Positions 1 to 7,483 of a stretch of DNA of 10,750 bases are shown piece after piece; position 1 is the first letter of the stretch; every line of letters begins with the position of its first letter. The translations under genes and the position numbers were made by a program. The notes below the pieces were generated by a model. The model had not been told where the DNA came from. It made no database searches and saw only the letters and a list, made by a program, of their open reading frames with translations. The stretch comes from Prevotella sp. (GTDB lineage Bacteria; Bacteroidota; Bacteroidia; Bacteroidales; Bacteroidaceae), in assembly GCA_021203915.1 (NCBI GenBank), contig JAJQAI010000189.1:1-10750 (forward strand), read 5' to 3'.

Positions 1-67
1 ATCTATGGGAGGTCGCCAAAAATGAAAAACATTATTTATATGATTAAATCAAAACAAAAATATTTTT

Positions 68-460
68 ATGGAAATTGGAATTAAAGGTTATCAAGAAATC
101 TTAGTTACGCCTGAAAAGTCTGCTCGAAAAATTAAAAGCGGAACTCTTGAGGTTTTTGCAACCCCTGCTATGATTGCACTTGTAGAGGAGACAGCATGGA
201 AAAGCGTAAAAGATTATTTAGAACCCGGTCAAGCAACAGTTGGCACTTTACTTAATATTAGCCATCTTTCACCAACCCCGATAGGAATGAAGGTAAGATG
301 TGAAACTTTACTTACAAATCTAGATGGACGAAGGCTCATATTTGAGGTAAACATTTATGATGAAAAAGACTTAATTGGTAAAGGCGTACATGAGCGCTTT
401 ATAATTGGAGAAGAAAAGTTTCAAGCAAAAGCTAATAGTAAGCTTTCCGAATCTAAATAG
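68..460 (+). CDS. Hotdog-fold thioesterase, fluoroacetyl-CoA thioesterase (FlK)-like
   Basis: A 130-residue soluble protein with no signal peptide or membrane segment. It resembles the short FlK-like acyl-CoA thioesterases of the hotdog superfamily. The segment VFATPAMIALVEETA (residues 29-43), then GQATVGTLLNISHLSPTP (54-71) and GKGVHERFII (about 104-113), are the family hallmarks. Spacing fits the FlK catalytic set: Thr32, Glu40 and His66 keep the same separations (8 and 34 residues) as Thr42, Glu50 and His76 of FlK. By inference it hydrolyses a small acyl-CoA in the cytosol; the real substrate cannot be told, and fluoroacetyl-CoA specificity should not be assumed. The ATG at 68 is the only sensible start, since the FlK-like fold begins soon after; an A/T-rich leader replaces a Shine-Dalgarno sequence, as is usual in this phylum. 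Its end overlaps the end of the convergent oxidoreductase gene by 8 nt, with no terminator visible between them. Confidence 0.85.
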   Translation: MEIGIKGYQEILVTPEKSARKIKSGTLEVFATPAMIALVEETAWKSVKDYLEPGQATVGTLLNISHLSPTPIGMKVRCETLLTNLDGRRLIFEVNIYDEKDLIGKGVHERFIIGEEKFQAKANSKLSESK

Positions 461-2024
461 CTGAAAGGTATTCTTTGGCTTTAATAGCGCATCTTTCTCC
501 ATCAACACCAGCCGATACGATTCCGCCGGCATAACCTGCTCCCTCACCACAAGGGAAAAGACCACTTAGGCGAATATGCTCAAGCGTAAGATTATTACGT
601 ATGATTCTTACCGGAGACGATGTCCTAGTTTCTATAGCTATAAGCACAGCATCATTAGTTAAAAAGCCCGGTGAGAGGTATCCAAATTTTTTTAACCCCA
701 AACTAAGACGATGGCTAATGTGCCTAGGAAGCCAAACATTTAGTGGACTAGGGGTAAGATCTAGAGGATAAGAACTTTTTGGTAAATCTTCACTAAACTT
801 TGAAAGAGTAAAATCAACCATACGTTGTGCAGGTGCTGATAGTGTTTTTCCACCTTGAAGAAAACAAAGCCTCTCAAGTTTTTCTTGATATCGCATCATT
901 GCAAGAGCATCATTTCCCTCATTTATATCCTCTGGACGTACTTCTACAACCATACCACTATTGGACCACTTAGAGTTGCGAAAAGATGAACTCATACCAT
1001 TTACTACTATTTGATCTGGTCCTGAGCTAGCAGGTATTACGTGTCCGCCTGGACACATACAAAAAGAATATACTCCACGTCCTTCTATCTGGGTCGAAAA
1101 ACTATACTCTGCACAAGGAAGATAGTCTCCCCTGCCTTGTTTATCATGGTATTGGATACAATCGATTAGAAAAGAGGGATGCTCGAGCCTTACACCAATA
1201 GCTAAAGCCTTTTTCTCAATTTCTATTTTACTTTCATGAAGATAAGTATACACGTCTCTAGCAGAATGTCCTGTTGCAAGGATAACTGGTCCAAAAAAAG
1301 TCAACTCATTATTATCTTTTAAGTCTAAAGCCTTAATGCCTATAACCTTATCCTTTTCAAAGATAAAACTCCTCATACGTGTAGAGAAAAAAACTTTTCC
1401 ACCTGATTTTAGTATGGTATTGCGCATATTTTCTATTACACCAGGCAGTTTATCGGTTCCGATGTGAGGATGCGCATCAAAAAGAATTGCTTCTGGAGCT
1501 CCATGCTGGCAAAAGACTTCTAATATCTTCTTTACATCGCCACGCTTTTTACTTCTAGTAAATAACTTTCCATCAGAATAAGCTCCTGCCCCACCTTCAC
1601 CAAAACAATAATTACTATCTGGGTTAACAAGGCTTCCCCTAGAAATTTGGGCTATATCTTTTTTCCTTGAATGAACGTCTTTTCCCCTTTCAACTATAAT
1701 GGGTTTAAGCCCTAACTCGATGAGTTTGAGCGCAGAAAATAGTCCTGCTGGACCTGCCCCAACTATAACAACTGAAGGTGATGATGATACATCCCTATAC
1801 TCAATATGCTTAAAAACCTCCTCTTCTATCTCCTCATTAATGTATGCTAGAACGTTTAAGTTTACATAAACTGGTCTATGGCGAGCATCAATGCTACGTT
1901 TAAGCACTCTTATGTGCCTTAACTCTTTAGGGTTAAGTCCTTTTTCTAAGACTAGAAAGTCCTTAATTGCGTCTTCAGAAAAGGCTTGATGAGGTAGTAT
2001 TCTAAGTTGATATTCTTTCTTCAT
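453..2024 (-). CDS. FAD-dependent oxidoreductase, COG2509 type (NAD(P)/FAD-dependent dehydrogenase of unknown substrate)
   Basis: A 523-residue flavoprotein, likely cytosolic. After an 80-residue N-terminal region typical of this family comes a Rossmann dinucleotide-binding motif, VVIVGAGPAG (residues 85-94), with the acidic ribose-binding residue at the end of the second strand (Glu112 in IVERG). Other family landmarks are FGEGGAGAYSDGKL (141-154), ATGHSARD (250-257), GVRLEHP (277-283), a Cys-x-Cys in FCMCPGGH (Cys322, Cys324) and the C-terminal FAD-closing motif CGEGAGYAGGIVSAGVDG (492-509). The family is widespread and is annotated only as an uncharacterised FAD-dependent dehydrogenase; I cannot name a substrate. 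Full length and intact. The N-terminus MKKEYQLRILP matches how members of this family begin, and no other Met occurs in the first 190 residues, so the start at 2024 is well supported. It is divergent from thrA and its stop lies inside the end of the thioesterase gene. Confidence 0.9.
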   Translation of the reverse strand: MKKEYQLRILPHQAFSEDAIKDFLVLEKGLNPKELRHIRVLKRSIDARHRPVYVNLNVLAYINEEIEEEVFKHIEYRDVSSSPSVVIVGAGPAGLFSALKLIELGLKPIIVERGKDVHSRKKDIAQISRGSLVNPDSNYCFGEGGAGAYSDGKLFTRSKKRGDVKKILEVFCQHGAPEAILFDAHPHIGTDKLPGVIENMRNTILKSGGKVFFSTRMRSFIFEKDKVIGIKALDLKDNNELTFFGPVILATGHSARDVYTYLHESKIEIEKKALAIGVRLEHPSFLIDCIQYHDKQGRGDYLPCAEYSFSTQIEGRGVYSFCMCPGGHVIPASSGPDQIVVNGMSSSFRNSKWSNSGMVVEVRPEDINEGNDALAMMRYQEKLERLCFLQGGKTLSAPAQRMVDFTLSKFSEDLPKSSYPLDLTPSPLNVWLPRHISHRLSLGLKKFGYLSPGFLTNDAVLIAIETRTSSPVRIIRNNLTLEHIRLSGLFPCGEGAGYAGGIVSAGVDGERCAIKAKEYLSAI

Positions 2025-2029
2025 CCTTG

Positions 2030-2062
2030 CAAAAATAATACTTTCTTAGAAAATAAGCCAAA
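2030..2062 (-). promoter_or_regulatory. Bacteroides-type promoter of the FAD oxidoreductase gene
   Basis: On the minus strand TTTG (2062-2059) is followed after 21 nt by TATTTTTG (2037-2030), a perfect match to the Bacteroidota sigma-70 consensus TTTG / TAnnTTTG with accepted spacing. Only 5 nt separate the -7 element from the ATG at 2024, so transcription would begin at or within a few bases of the start codon, implying a leaderless or nearly leaderless mRNA. Both elements are seen directly; activity is inferred. Confidence 0.6.
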
Positions 2063-2136
2063 GAAATAATTATCCCATTTAAAAATGTAAATATCAAACA
2101 AATTTCACTTTAGAAGGCAATTTATACACAAAAAGT

Positions 2137-2167
2137 GTTGTCTTACAAGGGATTTTGCTTAATTTTG
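2137..2167 (+). promoter_or_regulatory. Bacteroides-type promoter of the threonine operon
   Basis: GTTG (2137-2140, three of four bases of the -33 element TTTG) is followed after 19 nt by TAATTTTG (2160-2167), an exact match to the -7 consensus TAnnTTTG. Transcription would start near 2172-2176, leaving a leader of roughly 60 nt before the thrA ATG at 2237. This rules against initiation at the in-frame GTG at 2135, which would lie upstream of the transcription start. Inferred from consensus only. Confidence 0.6.
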
Positions 2168-2179
2168 CATCCGTTTAAA

Positions 2180-2210
2180 GAGAAAGGACCCCGCTTGTAT
2201 TGGGGATCTC
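2180..2210 (+). other. Hairpin in the thrA 5' leader
   Basis: CCCC (2189-2192) can pair with GGGG (2202-2205) across a 9-nt loop, and GAGA (2180-2183) with TCTC (2207-2210) across an asymmetric internal loop. It falls in the middle of the predicted 60-nt thr operon leader and is followed by an A-rich stretch up to the ATG. There is no U-run after it, so it is not a terminator, and I see no leader peptide rich in Thr or Ile codons. A regulatory role is possible but not shown. Confidence 0.3.
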
Positions 2211-2236
2211 AAGAGAAACAAATTACAAAAGAAAAA

Positions 2237-4672
2237 ATGAAAGTATTAAAATTTGGAGGAACGTCCGTAGGTTCCGTTAAAAGCATTCTAAGCTTAAAAA
2301 AGATTGTTGAAAAAGAGGCAAAAAAACAGCCCATAGTTGTTGTCGTAAGCGCCTTAAGTGAAATAACAGACAAGCTCCTAGCCACTGCACAGATGGCTCT
2401 TATTGGGGATGAGCGGTACAAAAAGGAGTTTGACCTTATAGCTCAACGACACCACCAAATTATTGATAGGATAATAACAGAGGCAAAGAAAAGGGAGGAC
2501 CTTTTCAATTCAGTAGACATCCTTTTGGAACAGCTAAAGAGTATTTATTATGGTGTCTACTTAATCCACGATCTTAGTGAAAAGACAGAAAACGCCATTG
2601 TGAGTTATGGAGAAAGACTTAGCTCACATATTGTTGCTACACTGATAAAAAATGCTGTTCTTCTAGATGCACGTGACTTTATCAAGACAGAATTCAAAAA
2701 TGGAAAACACGTTCTTGATAGTGAACTCACAAATATTTTGATTCGTGAGAGGTTCAGTAATCTTCCCCGCATCTCAGTTGTTCCAGGTTTTATAAGCAAA
2801 GATAAAACCACAGCAGAGACAACAAACTTAGGGCGTGGCGGCAGTGACTATACAGCCTCACTTATAGCTGCAGCCCTGGATGCAGAGATACTTGAGATAT
2901 GGACAGACGTGGATGGTTTCATGACTGCTGATCCAAGAATTATACATACGGCTTATACGATAACTGCCTTAAGTTATGTTGAGGCCATGGAGCTTTGTAA
3001 CTTTGGTGCTAAGGTTATTTATCCTCCTACTATATACCCTGTATGTGTAAAAAATATACCTATTAAGGTAAAAAATACCTTTAATCCAACATCTTCTGGT
3101 ACAATAATAAAAGAAAAGATTGACCAAGATTCTAGAGCCATCAAGGGAATATCTAGCATTAGCGATACAACACTAATAACTGTAACTGGACTTTCTATGG
3201 TAGGAGTTATCGGTGTCAATCGCCGAATATTTACCGCCCTAGCCGAGAATGGCATATCAGTATTTATGGTAAGCCAGGCCTCATCTGAAAATTCTACATC
3301 TATTGCTGTAAAAGAATCAGATGAAACGGAAGCAGTAAGAGTGCTTAACGAGGAGTTTGCTAAAGAGATACAAACAGGGGCAATGTTCCCAATGCATGCC
3401 GAGAGTAATCTTGCCACAATAGCTATTGTGGGAGAAAACATGAAACACACCCCCGGTATAGCAGGAAAGCTCTTTGGAACACTTGGAAGAAGTGGTATTA
3501 GCGTTATTGCATGTGCTCAAGGAGCATCTGAGACGAATATCTCTTTTGTTGTGGATAGAATGTATTTAAGAAAATCCTTAAACGTACTTCATGATTCATT
3601 CTTCCTTTCAGAATATAATGTTTTAAATCTCTTTATTTGTGGCGTGGGTACTGTCGGTGGAAAACTAATAGAACAAATTTGCTCACAATATGAAGAACTT
3701 CTGCAAAACCGCAGGCTCCGGCTCAATGTTGTAGGTATTGCTGATAGTAAAAATGCTGTATTTAATAGAGATGGAGTAAGTATAGAGGATTATCGTAGTG
3801 TTCTTAATAATGCTCCTGAAAGTGACATTACACGACTGAAAAAAGAGGTAGTGGGAATGAATATCTTTAACAGCGTTTTTGTTGACTGCACTGCAAGTGA
3901 AGAAGTTGCCTCACTCTATCAGGACTTCTTGGACCACAATATCTCTGTAATTGCTGCTAATAAAATTGCAGCATCATCTTCCTACGAAAGCTATGACCGT
4001 CTAAAAAAGACAGCTCTTCGCCGTGGTGTAAAATTCCGTTTTGAAACCAATGTAGGAGCAGGTTTACCAATTATTGGTACAATAAATGACTTGCGTAATT
4101 CAGGAGACAGAATACTTAAAATCGAGGCCGTTCTAAGTGGAACGCTCAATTACATATTTAATGAGATTTCCGAAGAGGTTCCTTTTTCTCAAGCTGTATT
4201 AAGAGCTAAAGAAAATGGTTATAGTGAACCTGACCCACGTATCGATCTTAGCGGAAAAGATGTAATCCGTAAACTTATAATCCTAACTAGAGAAGCTGGT
4301 TACAAAGCGGAATGTTCTGATGTAAAACGGGAACTTTTCATTGATGAAAAATTCTTTAGTGGCTCCTTAGAGGATTTCTGGCGAGATCTTCCTCAAGTTG
4401 ACGAAGACTTTGAACGTCGTAGAAAGATTCTTCAAAAAGAATGTAAACGTTGGCGTTTTGTAGCCAAAATGGAAATGGGACAAACAAGTGTATCCCTAGA
4501 GGCTGTAGACAAAGAACATCCATTCTATAATCTTGAAGGCTCAAATAACATTGTTTTGCTAACAACAGAGAGGTATAAGGAATACCCAATGTTAATCCAA
4601 GGCTATGGAGCAGGCGCAAGTGTAACAGCAGCAGGCGTCTTTGCCAATATTATGAGTATTGCCAATATTTGA
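2237..4672 (+). CDS. thrA: Bifunctional aspartate kinase / homoserine dehydrogenase
   Basis: An 811-residue fusion enzyme catalysing the first and third steps from aspartate towards threonine: aspartate to aspartyl phosphate, and aspartate semialdehyde to homoserine. The kinase domain (about 1-290) opens with KFGGTSVG (5-12) and carries GRGGSDYTA (199-207) and TDVDGFMTADPR (223-234). Two ACT-type regulatory repeats follow (about 310-455; VTGLSMVGVIGVNRRIF and IAIVGENMKHTPGIAGKLF), so feedback inhibition by threonine is likely by family. The dehydrogenase domain (about 462-811) has the NAD(P)-binding GVGTVG (469-474), AANK (573-576), FETNVGAGLPII (602-613) and the catalytic GYSEPDPRIDLSGKDVIRKL (661-680). 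Length matches E. coli ThrA (820). The frame is open back to a GTG at 2135, but family homology begins at the ATG at 2237, and the predicted promoter lies after that GTG, so I place the start at 2237. First gene of the thr operon; 18 nt precede the next gene. Confidence 0.96.
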   Translation: MKVLKFGGTSVGSVKSILSLKKIVEKEAKKQPIVVVVSALSEITDKLLATAQMALIGDERYKKEFDLIAQRHHQIIDRIITEAKKREDLFNSVDILLEQLKSIYYGVYLIHDLSEKTENAIVSYGERLSSHIVATLIKNAVLLDARDFIKTEFKNGKHVLDSELTNILIRERFSNLPRISVVPGFISKDKTTAETTNLGRGGSDYTASLIAAALDAEILEIWTDVDGFMTADPRIIHTAYTITALSYVEAMELCNFGAKVIYPPTIYPVCVKNIPIKVKNTFNPTSSGTIIKEKIDQDSRAIKGISSISDTTLITVTGLSMVGVIGVNRRIFTALAENGISVFMVSQASSENSTSIAVKESDETEAVRVLNEEFAKEIQTGAMFPMHAESNLATIAIVGENMKHTPGIAGKLFGTLGRSGISVIACAQGASETNISFVVDRMYLRKSLNVLHDSFFLSEYNVLNLFICGVGTVGGKLIEQICSQYEELLQNRRLRLNVVGIADSKNAVFNRDGVSIEDYRSVLNNAPESDITRLKKEVVGMNIFNSVFVDCTASEEVASLYQDFLDHNISVIAANKIAASSSYESYDRLKKTALRRGVKFRFETNVGAGLPIIGTINDLRNSGDRILKIEAVLSGTLNYIFNEISEEVPFSQAVLRAKENGYSEPDPRIDLSGKDVIRKLIILTREAGYKAECSDVKRELFIDEKFFSGSLEDFWRDLPQVDEDFERRRKILQKECKRWRFVAKMEMGQTSVSLEAVDKEHPFYNLEGSNNIVLLTTERYKEYPMLIQGYGAGASVTAAGVFANIMSIANI

Positions 4673-4690
4673 TTTTTTTATTTTGGGGCG

Positions 4691-5935
4691 ATGAAACACT
4701 TAATAATTATTGGAGATGGTATGGCTGACCATAAGGTGGAAAGCCTAGGAGGAAAGACTCTATTGCAATATGCTTCCACACCATACATGGACTTACTAGC
4801 AAAGATGGGACGCACGGGGCGACTTATTACTGTCCCAAAAGGATTTCCTCCAGGTAGTGAGGTTGCAAATACATCGATACTTGGTTATAACCTAGAAGAA
4901 GTATTTCAAGGGCGTGGTCCAATTGAGGCTGCAAGTATTGGATATGAAATGGAAAAAGGTGACCTTGCCATTCGTTGTAATATTATTTGTATAGATAAAG
5001 AAAGAATAAAAAATCACCATGGTGGGCATCTTTCAACTTTAGAGGCCTGTGAACTAATTGATTACCTAAACGAAAAATTAGGAAGCCCTAAGATTAAGTT
5101 TATCTCTGGAATACAATACCGACATTTACTGATAATTAAAGGAGGTAATAAGCACATAGTGTGTGCTCCTCCCCATGATAATCCAGATAAACCATGGAGA
5201 CCACTTATGGTTAAACCTGAAGAGGGTTGGGAAGATAAAAAAGATGGTGATAGTATGACTGCAAAACAAACTGCAGATATAATTAATGACTTAATTATTA
5301 AATCTCAGGCTTTACTTCCCTTTCATCCCATCAACATTAAAAGAAGGGCAAATCATATGGACGAGGCCAATAGTATATGGACTTGGAGCGGTGGTTATCG
5401 TCCCGCTATGCTTCCACTTAGCCAAAGGTTTCCTCAGATTAAAACCGGTTCGGTAATAACAGCTGTAGACCTAATAAAAGGAATCGGTCACTATGCTGGG
5501 CTAAAAGCCGTTGAGGTTCCAGGTGCCACAGGACTTTCTAACACAAATTACGAAGGAAAAGTTCAAGCTGCTATTGAGGCCCTTAAAACAGAAGACTTCG
5601 TTTTCTTACATGTTGAAGCAAGCGATGAGGCCGGTCATGATGGTGATATATCACTTAAATTAAAAACCATTGAATATTTAGACCAACGTATCCTAAAGCC
5701 TATTTACGAAGAGGTCGTTTCTTGGCATAATGACCCTGTCTGTATAGCTGTACTACCTGATCACCCTACTCCGGTAGAGATTCGTACTCACGTAAGTGAG
5801 CCAGTACCTTTTGTTGTTTGGTATCCTGGAATAACCCCTGATGAGGTTACAACGTATGATGAGGAAAGTTGCCTTAAAGGCTATTACGGTCTTATAGATG
5901 AGGGAGGGCTTATGGATTTATTAATGAATTTGTAG
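4691..5935 (+). CDS. Archaeal-type (cofactor-independent) phosphoglycerate mutase family protein, proposed homoserine kinase
   Basis: A 414-residue cytosolic protein of the alkaline phosphatase superfamily, in the group named after archaeal phosphoglycerate mutase (apgM/COG3635). Expected metal and nucleophile positions are present: Asp9 in IIIGDGMAD, Ser62 in GSEVANTSILGYN (55-67), NHHGGH (108-113), Asp312 and His316 in EASDEAGHDGD (309-319), Asp357-His358 in VLPDHPTP, and His367. Bacteroidota members in threonine operons are classed as a proposed homoserine kinase (the idea behind TIGR02535), replacing GHMP-type ThrB. Here the gene sits exactly where thrB would be, 18 nt after thrA and 7 nt before thrC, with no ThrB in the window. 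The homoserine kinase role is thus an inference from operon position and family precedent; the sequence alone would also allow phosphoglycerate mutase. No truncation or missing active-site residue is seen. Confidence 0.9.
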   Translation: MKHLIIIGDGMADHKVESLGGKTLLQYASTPYMDLLAKMGRTGRLITVPKGFPPGSEVANTSILGYNLEEVFQGRGPIEAASIGYEMEKGDLAIRCNIICIDKERIKNHHGGHLSTLEACELIDYLNEKLGSPKIKFISGIQYRHLLIIKGGNKHIVCAPPHDNPDKPWRPLMVKPEEGWEDKKDGDSMTAKQTADIINDLIIKSQALLPFHPINIKRRANHMDEANSIWTWSGGYRPAMLPLSQRFPQIKTGSVITAVDLIKGIGHYAGLKAVEVPGATGLSNTNYEGKVQAAIEALKTEDFVFLHVEASDEAGHDGDISLKLKTIEYLDQRILKPIYEEVVSWHNDPVCIAVLPDHPTPVEIRTHVSEPVPFVVWYPGITPDEVTTYDEESCLKGYYGLIDEGGLMDLLMNL

Positions 5936-5942
5936 TTTACGT

Positions 5943-7244
5943 ATGAAATACTATAGCACTAACAATAAGTCTATTACAGCCTCACTCTCAGAGGCTGTAA
6001 TCAAAGGTCTAGCACCTGATAGAGGGCTTTATATGCTAGAAAGAATAAACACTCTTTCTAATGATTTGTTTGATAATATAGATAAGCTAACATTTAAGGA
6101 GATTGCCTTTGAGGTCGCTAGTAAATTTTTTGGTGAGGACGTAGAAAAAGAAGATCTTAAAAACATTGTTTACGATACTTTAGAATTTGACTGTCCGATA
6201 GTTAAAGTTGAAGATAATATATTCGCACTTGAACTTTTCCATGGACCAACACTAGCATTTAAGGATGTTGGTGCTAGATTTATGGCTCGCCTACTTGGAT
6301 ATTTTATAAAGGGGGATGAAACTAATACCGTAAATGTTCTTGTAGCAACTAGCGGTGATACTGGTTCAGCCGTTGCAAATGGTTTTCTTGGAGTTAAAGG
6401 TATTCATGTGTGGGTACTCTATCCCAAAGGTAAGGTAAGTCAAATCCAAGAATCTCAGTTTACAACACTTGGCAAAAATATCACAGCCCTTGAGGTTGAT
6501 GGTGTATTTGATGACTGTCAAGCTCTAGTTAAAACGGCTTTTTTAGATGAAGACCTAAACAAACATATGCGTCTTACATCAGCTAATTCAATAAACGTAG
6601 CTCGTTTCCTTCCGCAAGCATTTTATTATTTCAATGCATATGCTCGCCTAAAGGAAAAAGGCTTGGGCCATGATGTTGTTGTATGTGTTCCTAGCGGTAA
6701 TTTCGGTAACCTAACCTCAGGGCTAATAGGCAAAAAGATGGGACTACCTATAAAACGTTTTATCTCTGCTAATAATGCTAATAGGGTTGTATTTGACTAT
6801 CTAAAAACTGGTCAATATATTCCAAAGCATAGTATACAAACCATTGCAAATGCAATGGATGTGGGTGACCCAAGTAATTTTGCTAGAATTTTAGATTTAT
6901 ATGGCGCTGACTATAAAAAAATAACATCAGAACTCTCTGGTGCTACTTTCCAAGATGATGAAATACTTAAAGCCATTAAAGAATGCTACTCTTTAAATGG
7001 TTATATACTTGACCCGCATGGAGCATGTGGTTATCAAGCATTAAAAGAGATGCTCTTTGATGGAGAAACGGGAGTCTTTCTTGAGACCGCACACCCTGCT
7101 AAATTTAAACCAACCGTTGAGAGTGCAATTGGTAAAGAGGTTGATGTTCCAGAGCGTTTAAAAGCCTTTATGCGTGGCAAAAAGCAAAGCATAGAAATAA
7201 ATAAGGACTTCCTAAGTTTTAAGGAAATCCTTATGAATTCTTGA
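5943..7244 (+). CDS. thrC: Threonine synthase
   Basis: A 433-residue PLP-dependent enzyme that converts O-phosphohomoserine to threonine, the last step of the pathway. The N-terminal MKYYSTNNKSITASLSEAVIKGLAPDRGLYML is characteristic of bacterial ThrC. The PLP lysine is Lys107 in HGPTLAFKDVGARF (100-113). ATSGDTGSA (135-143), SANSIN (213-218) and the phosphate-binding SGNFGN (251-256) are all present. Length is normal. It is the last gene of the thr operon, 7 nt after the mutase-like gene, so translational coupling is likely. The final codons double as one arm and loop of a terminator hairpin (7201-7234). A second, diverged copy of the last 26 codons lies about 310 bp downstream (7484-7561). 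Confidence 0.96.
   Translation: MKYYSTNNKSITASLSEAVIKGLAPDRGLYMLERINTLSNDLFDNIDKLTFKEIAFEVASKFFGEDVEKEDLKNIVYDTLEFDCPIVKVEDNIFALELFHGPTLAFKDVGARFMARLLGYFIKGDETNTVNVLVATSGDTGSAVANGFLGVKGIHVWVLYPKGKVSQIQESQFTTLGKNITALEVDGVFDDCQALVKTAFLDEDLNKHMRLTSANSINVARFLPQAFYYFNAYARLKEKGLGHDVVVCVPSGNFGNLTSGLIGKKMGLPIKRFISANNANRVVFDYLKTGQYIPKHSIQTIANAMDVGDPSNFARILDLYGADYKKITSELSGATFQDDEILKAIKECYSLNGYILDPHGACGYQALKEMLFDGETGVFLETAHPAKFKPTVESAIGKEVDVPERLKAFMRGKKQSIEINKDFLSFKEILMNS
7201..7234. terminator. Bidirectional hairpin inside the thrC 3' end (copy 1)
   Basis: Arms 7201-7213 and 7222-7234 pair over 13 positions with one C/A mismatch, around an 8-nt loop. The structure lies wholly within the coding sequence of thrC, ending 8 nt before its stop codon. 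The downstream bases on the plus strand are only moderately T-rich, so termination here may be leaky. A 32-bp block containing most of the hairpin (7203-7234) recurs identically at 7520-7551. Confidence 0.55.
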
Positions 7245-7248
7245 ACTT

Positions 7249-7374
7249 TTAAAATGGTCTTCCGTCGCCTGAACCTTTGCCTTCAAGAGGTGGACCTTTA
7301 GGACCTTCATCTATGTATCTACGTCCAAAGAGTTCTCGACGCATATATCTTTTCCACAAAATTTATTCGCGATA
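7249..7374 (-). pseudogene. Remnant of the 3' end of an outer membrane beta-barrel protein gene
   Basis: Read on the minus strand, the segment encodes RRELFGRRYIDEGPKGPP followed by LEGKGSGDGRPF and a stop. This mirrors the end of the intact outer membrane protein downstream (RRELFGRRGPGEGGPEGPP ... GGRPF). Upstream of the RRELFG motif the match continues only with indels: GGAAAAGAT and TATCGC are shared, but the frame shifts and a stop codon appears, so it is a broken fragment with no start. It has the shared ancestral tail but lacks the tandem GGFGGPG expansion of the intact gene. It ends 4 nt from the thrC stop, the same layout as the intact omp end and the second thrC tail. Confidence 0.8.
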
Positions 7375-7483
7375 GTTGCATGGTGTTTTATAGGGTGTCA
7401 TTTGGTATTTCAAGGTGCTTCATTAATATTTCATTTGGTTGCATATTGTATTTCAGAACTTTTCAACAAAAAATTAGGGAGTA
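7375..7483. other. Unassigned AT-rich spacer between the two junction copies
   Basis: No coding potential is seen on either strand. It contains short direct repeats: TCATTTGGT at 7398 and 7431, GTATTTCA at 7405 and 7448, and GTTGCAT at 7375 and 7438, at different offsets (33, 43 and 63 bp), so it is not a clean tandem array. It may be further degraded omp or thrC sequence or an insertion; I cannot align it convincingly to either gene. Confidence 0.5.

Noticed and set aside
56..67. 12-bp perfect palindrome AAAAATATTTTT just before the thioesterase ATG
   Set aside because: It is too short and purely A/T; in this AT-rich leader such a palindrome is expected by chance.
2077..2092. Inverted repeat ATTTA-N6-TAAAT between the divergent promoters, as a possible operator
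   Set aside because: Five-base A/T arms in AT-rich intergenic DNA are not meaningful without conservation across relatives.
2168..2236. Thr/Ile leader-peptide attenuator in front of thrA
   Set aside because: No short frame with Thr or Ile codon runs and no terminator/antiterminator pair with a U-run is present; only a modest hairpin is seen.
3019..3450. Minus-strand open frame of 143 codons inside thrA
   Set aside because: It is a shadow of the ACT-domain coding region of thrA, with no recognisable domain or upstream signals.
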